Positions 4,254-5,444 of a stretch of DNA of 5,444 nucleotides are shown one piece after another. Source of the stretch: Cyanobium sp. NIES-981 (GTDB lineage: Bacteria; Cyanobacteriota; Cyanobacteriia; PCC-6307; Cyanobiaceae). The position numbers and the translations under genes were made by a program. The stretch lies in the NCBI GenBank assembly GCA_945907085.1, contig CAMDSS010000143.1, forward strand, positions 1 to 5,444, given 5' to 3'. Position 1 is the first letter of the stretch. Every line of letters starts with the position of its first letter. The notes under the pieces were generated by a model that made no database searches, was not told the origin of the DNA, and saw only the letters and a list, made by a program, of their open reading frames with translations.

Positions 4254-5444
4254 TTAACGGAGCCGCTCCAGGCTGCGGCGCTTGTCCTCAAAGAAGGACG
4301 TCAACACACTGATGAACGGCCGCTCCCGCAGATGGATGTCGGCGGTGAGGGTCATCCCGGCCTTGAACGGCACCAGGCGGGTGCGGGCCACCAGGTTCTG
4401 GCGCGCCAGCTTCAGCGACACCGGAAAAAACAGGCCGCTGGCATCGGTGCCCAGGGTGCTTTTCATTTCTTCGGGAGTGAGGGCGTCGGAGCCAATCCGC
4501 GTCACCCAGGCCGGCACCCGGCCGTAATCGTTCGCCGGATAGGTGTCCAGGGAGATATCGGCCTTCTGCCCCGGCAGCACAAAGCCAATCACCTTGCTCG
4601 GCACCAAAACCCCGGCCTCGAGGGAGTCCTGGGGCACCACGGTCATCACTGCCGTACTGGCTGCCACCACGCTGGTGGGATTGACCCGAAGATCGAAGAC
4701 CACCCCGCTGGTGGGGGCCACCAGTTGGCCAAACTGAATCTGCTGCTTCGCTTGGCGGATCTGGCCATCCAGGTCACTGACCTGGCGCAAGTTCGTCTCA
4801 ATCCGCCCCCGGAAGTCGGCTTCTGGACCGGCCTTGACCTGAATCGAATTGGCCTGGAACTTGGCCAGGGCACGGCGTTCCTCCAGTAGCCGCGACAGCA
4901 GTTGATTGGCCGTATCCCGCGTCTGCAATTCCTGGACGGCGCTCACCGCCCCTTTACGGGCCAGGGCCTGGTAGCGGTTGGCGATGTCGTCGGAAGAGCG
5001 CCACGACTGCTCCAATCCGGCGAGCCGTTGCTTGCTTTGCAGAATCTCCTGCCTGGCGGCTTGCTGGCGACTGGTGAGGTCGGCGCTGTGGTTCTGCAAT
5101 TCCAGGCTCTGGTTACGCGTGAGGCTGCTCGCCGGCCGATCGCCGAGGGCCGCGGCGAAAATCTTGTTTTCGCTCAGCAAGCGACTGCGCACCGCCTCGG
5201 CAACAGTCAGCCGGCTGCGGGCCTCGCGCAGGTCAAAACGAACCAACAGCTGCCCCTTCGTGACAGCTTCGCCCTCCCGCACAAGGATCTCGGCGATCAC
5301 CCCGGCCACCGGGGCTTCTACCAGCTTCACCTTGCTGCCGGGCTGCAACTTGCCCTGCACGGCCACGGTCTCCCCGAGGGGGGCCACCAAGCTCCACACC
5401 AACAACAGGGCCGTGCCGCCCACAAAGCTCCACACGATCACCGT
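4254..5444 (-). CDS. HlyD-type membrane fusion protein of type I secretion (partial, 5' end outside)
   Basis: This is the periplasmic adaptor that joins an inner-membrane ABC transporter to a TolC-like outer-membrane channel. Counting from the GTG at 5441, residues 2-22 are the N-terminal membrane helix (VWSFVGGTALLLVWSLVAPL). Residues 28-70 form the first lipoyl/barrel-sandwich half (APVAGVIAEILVREGEAVTKG). Residues ~71-235 form a long Gln/Arg/Leu-rich coiled-coil hairpin. Residues ~236-270 are the second lipoyl half (LVAPTSGVVFDLRV), followed by a beta-barrel domain. The C-terminus FKAGMTLTADIHLRERPF is typical of HlyD proteins. The frame stays open to the window edge, and family members usually have a cytoplasmic stretch before the helix, so the true start probably lies outside and GTG 5441 is not a reliable start. 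The ABC transporter is presumably upstream, beyond the right edge. The cargo cannot be told from this window. Confidence 0.88.
   Translation of the reverse strand, partial: TVIVWSFVGGTALLLVWSLVAPLGETVAVQGKLQPGSKVKLVEAPVAGVIAEILVREGEAVTKGQLLVRFDLREARSRLTVAEAVRSRLLSENKIFAAALGDRPASSLTRNQSLELQNHSADLTSRQQAARQEILQSKQRLAGLEQSWRSSDDIANRYQALARKGAVSAVQELQTRDTANQLLSRLLEERRALAKFQANSIQVKAGPEADFRGRIETNLRQVSDLDGQIRQAKQQIQFGQLVAPTSGVVFDLRVNPTSVVAASTAVMTVVPQDSLEAGVLVPSKVIGFVLPGQKADISLDTYPANDYGRVPAWVTRIGSDALTPEEMKSTLGTDASGLFFPVSLKLARQNLVARTRLVPFKAGMTLTADIHLRERPFISVLTSFFEDKRRSLERLR

Noticed and set aside
4226..4291. Longer start for the small membrane protein, adding 22 residues
   Set aside because: It would overlap the HlyD coding end, and the added residues are simply the HlyD end in another frame; the ATG at 4225 gives a clean downstream gene.

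Overview
The window looks like chromosome from a GC-rich picocyanobacterium of the Synechococcus/Cyanobium type, though this is an inference. It rests on the codon bias, the style of the TPR-glycosyltransferase and HlyD proteins, and the absence of the HIP1 octamer GCGATCGC, which is abundant in many other cyanobacteria. No taxonomic marker gene is present, so another GC-rich bacterium cannot be excluded.

Left region (1-569): I see no intact gene. Positions 1-232 hold the broken 3' end of a gene whose conceptual C-terminus resembles phage terminase large subunits. Positions 233-353 are GC-rich, with short hairpins and three TGCGCA hexamers. Positions 354-427 hold a tRNA-Arg(UCU)-like sequence with a sound 3' half and a poor 5' half. 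Together these suggest the scar of a prophage or genomic island that used a tRNA as its attachment site. Two more inverted repeats lie at 487-549, just downstream of the first intact gene.

Middle left (570-1390, minus strand): two genes overlap by ATGA. The upstream one encodes a Gly/His-rich protein of 143 residues with no family I recognise. The downstream one encodes a DUF6165 protein of 130 residues. Their third-codon-position GC (55% and 66% by hand count) is well below that of the next gene (85% over its first 60 codons).

Middle right (1533-3962, plus strand): after a 142-bp divergent intergenic region comes a TPR protein with a glycosyltransferase-9/heptosyltransferase-like C-terminal domain. 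A conserved-looking protein of unknown function (377 residues) follows 21 nt later in the same reading frame.

Right (3959-5444, minus strand): a HlyD-type membrane fusion protein of type I secretion enters from the right edge, incomplete at its N-terminus. It is followed by a small protein with two predicted membrane helices. The last gene converges on the 377-residue gene, and their stop codons share one CTAG.

The genes fit a cell-surface theme: glycosyltransferase-like and DUF6165 proteins alongside a type I secretion adaptor. That they act together is inference from proximity only; they lie in at least three transcription units.
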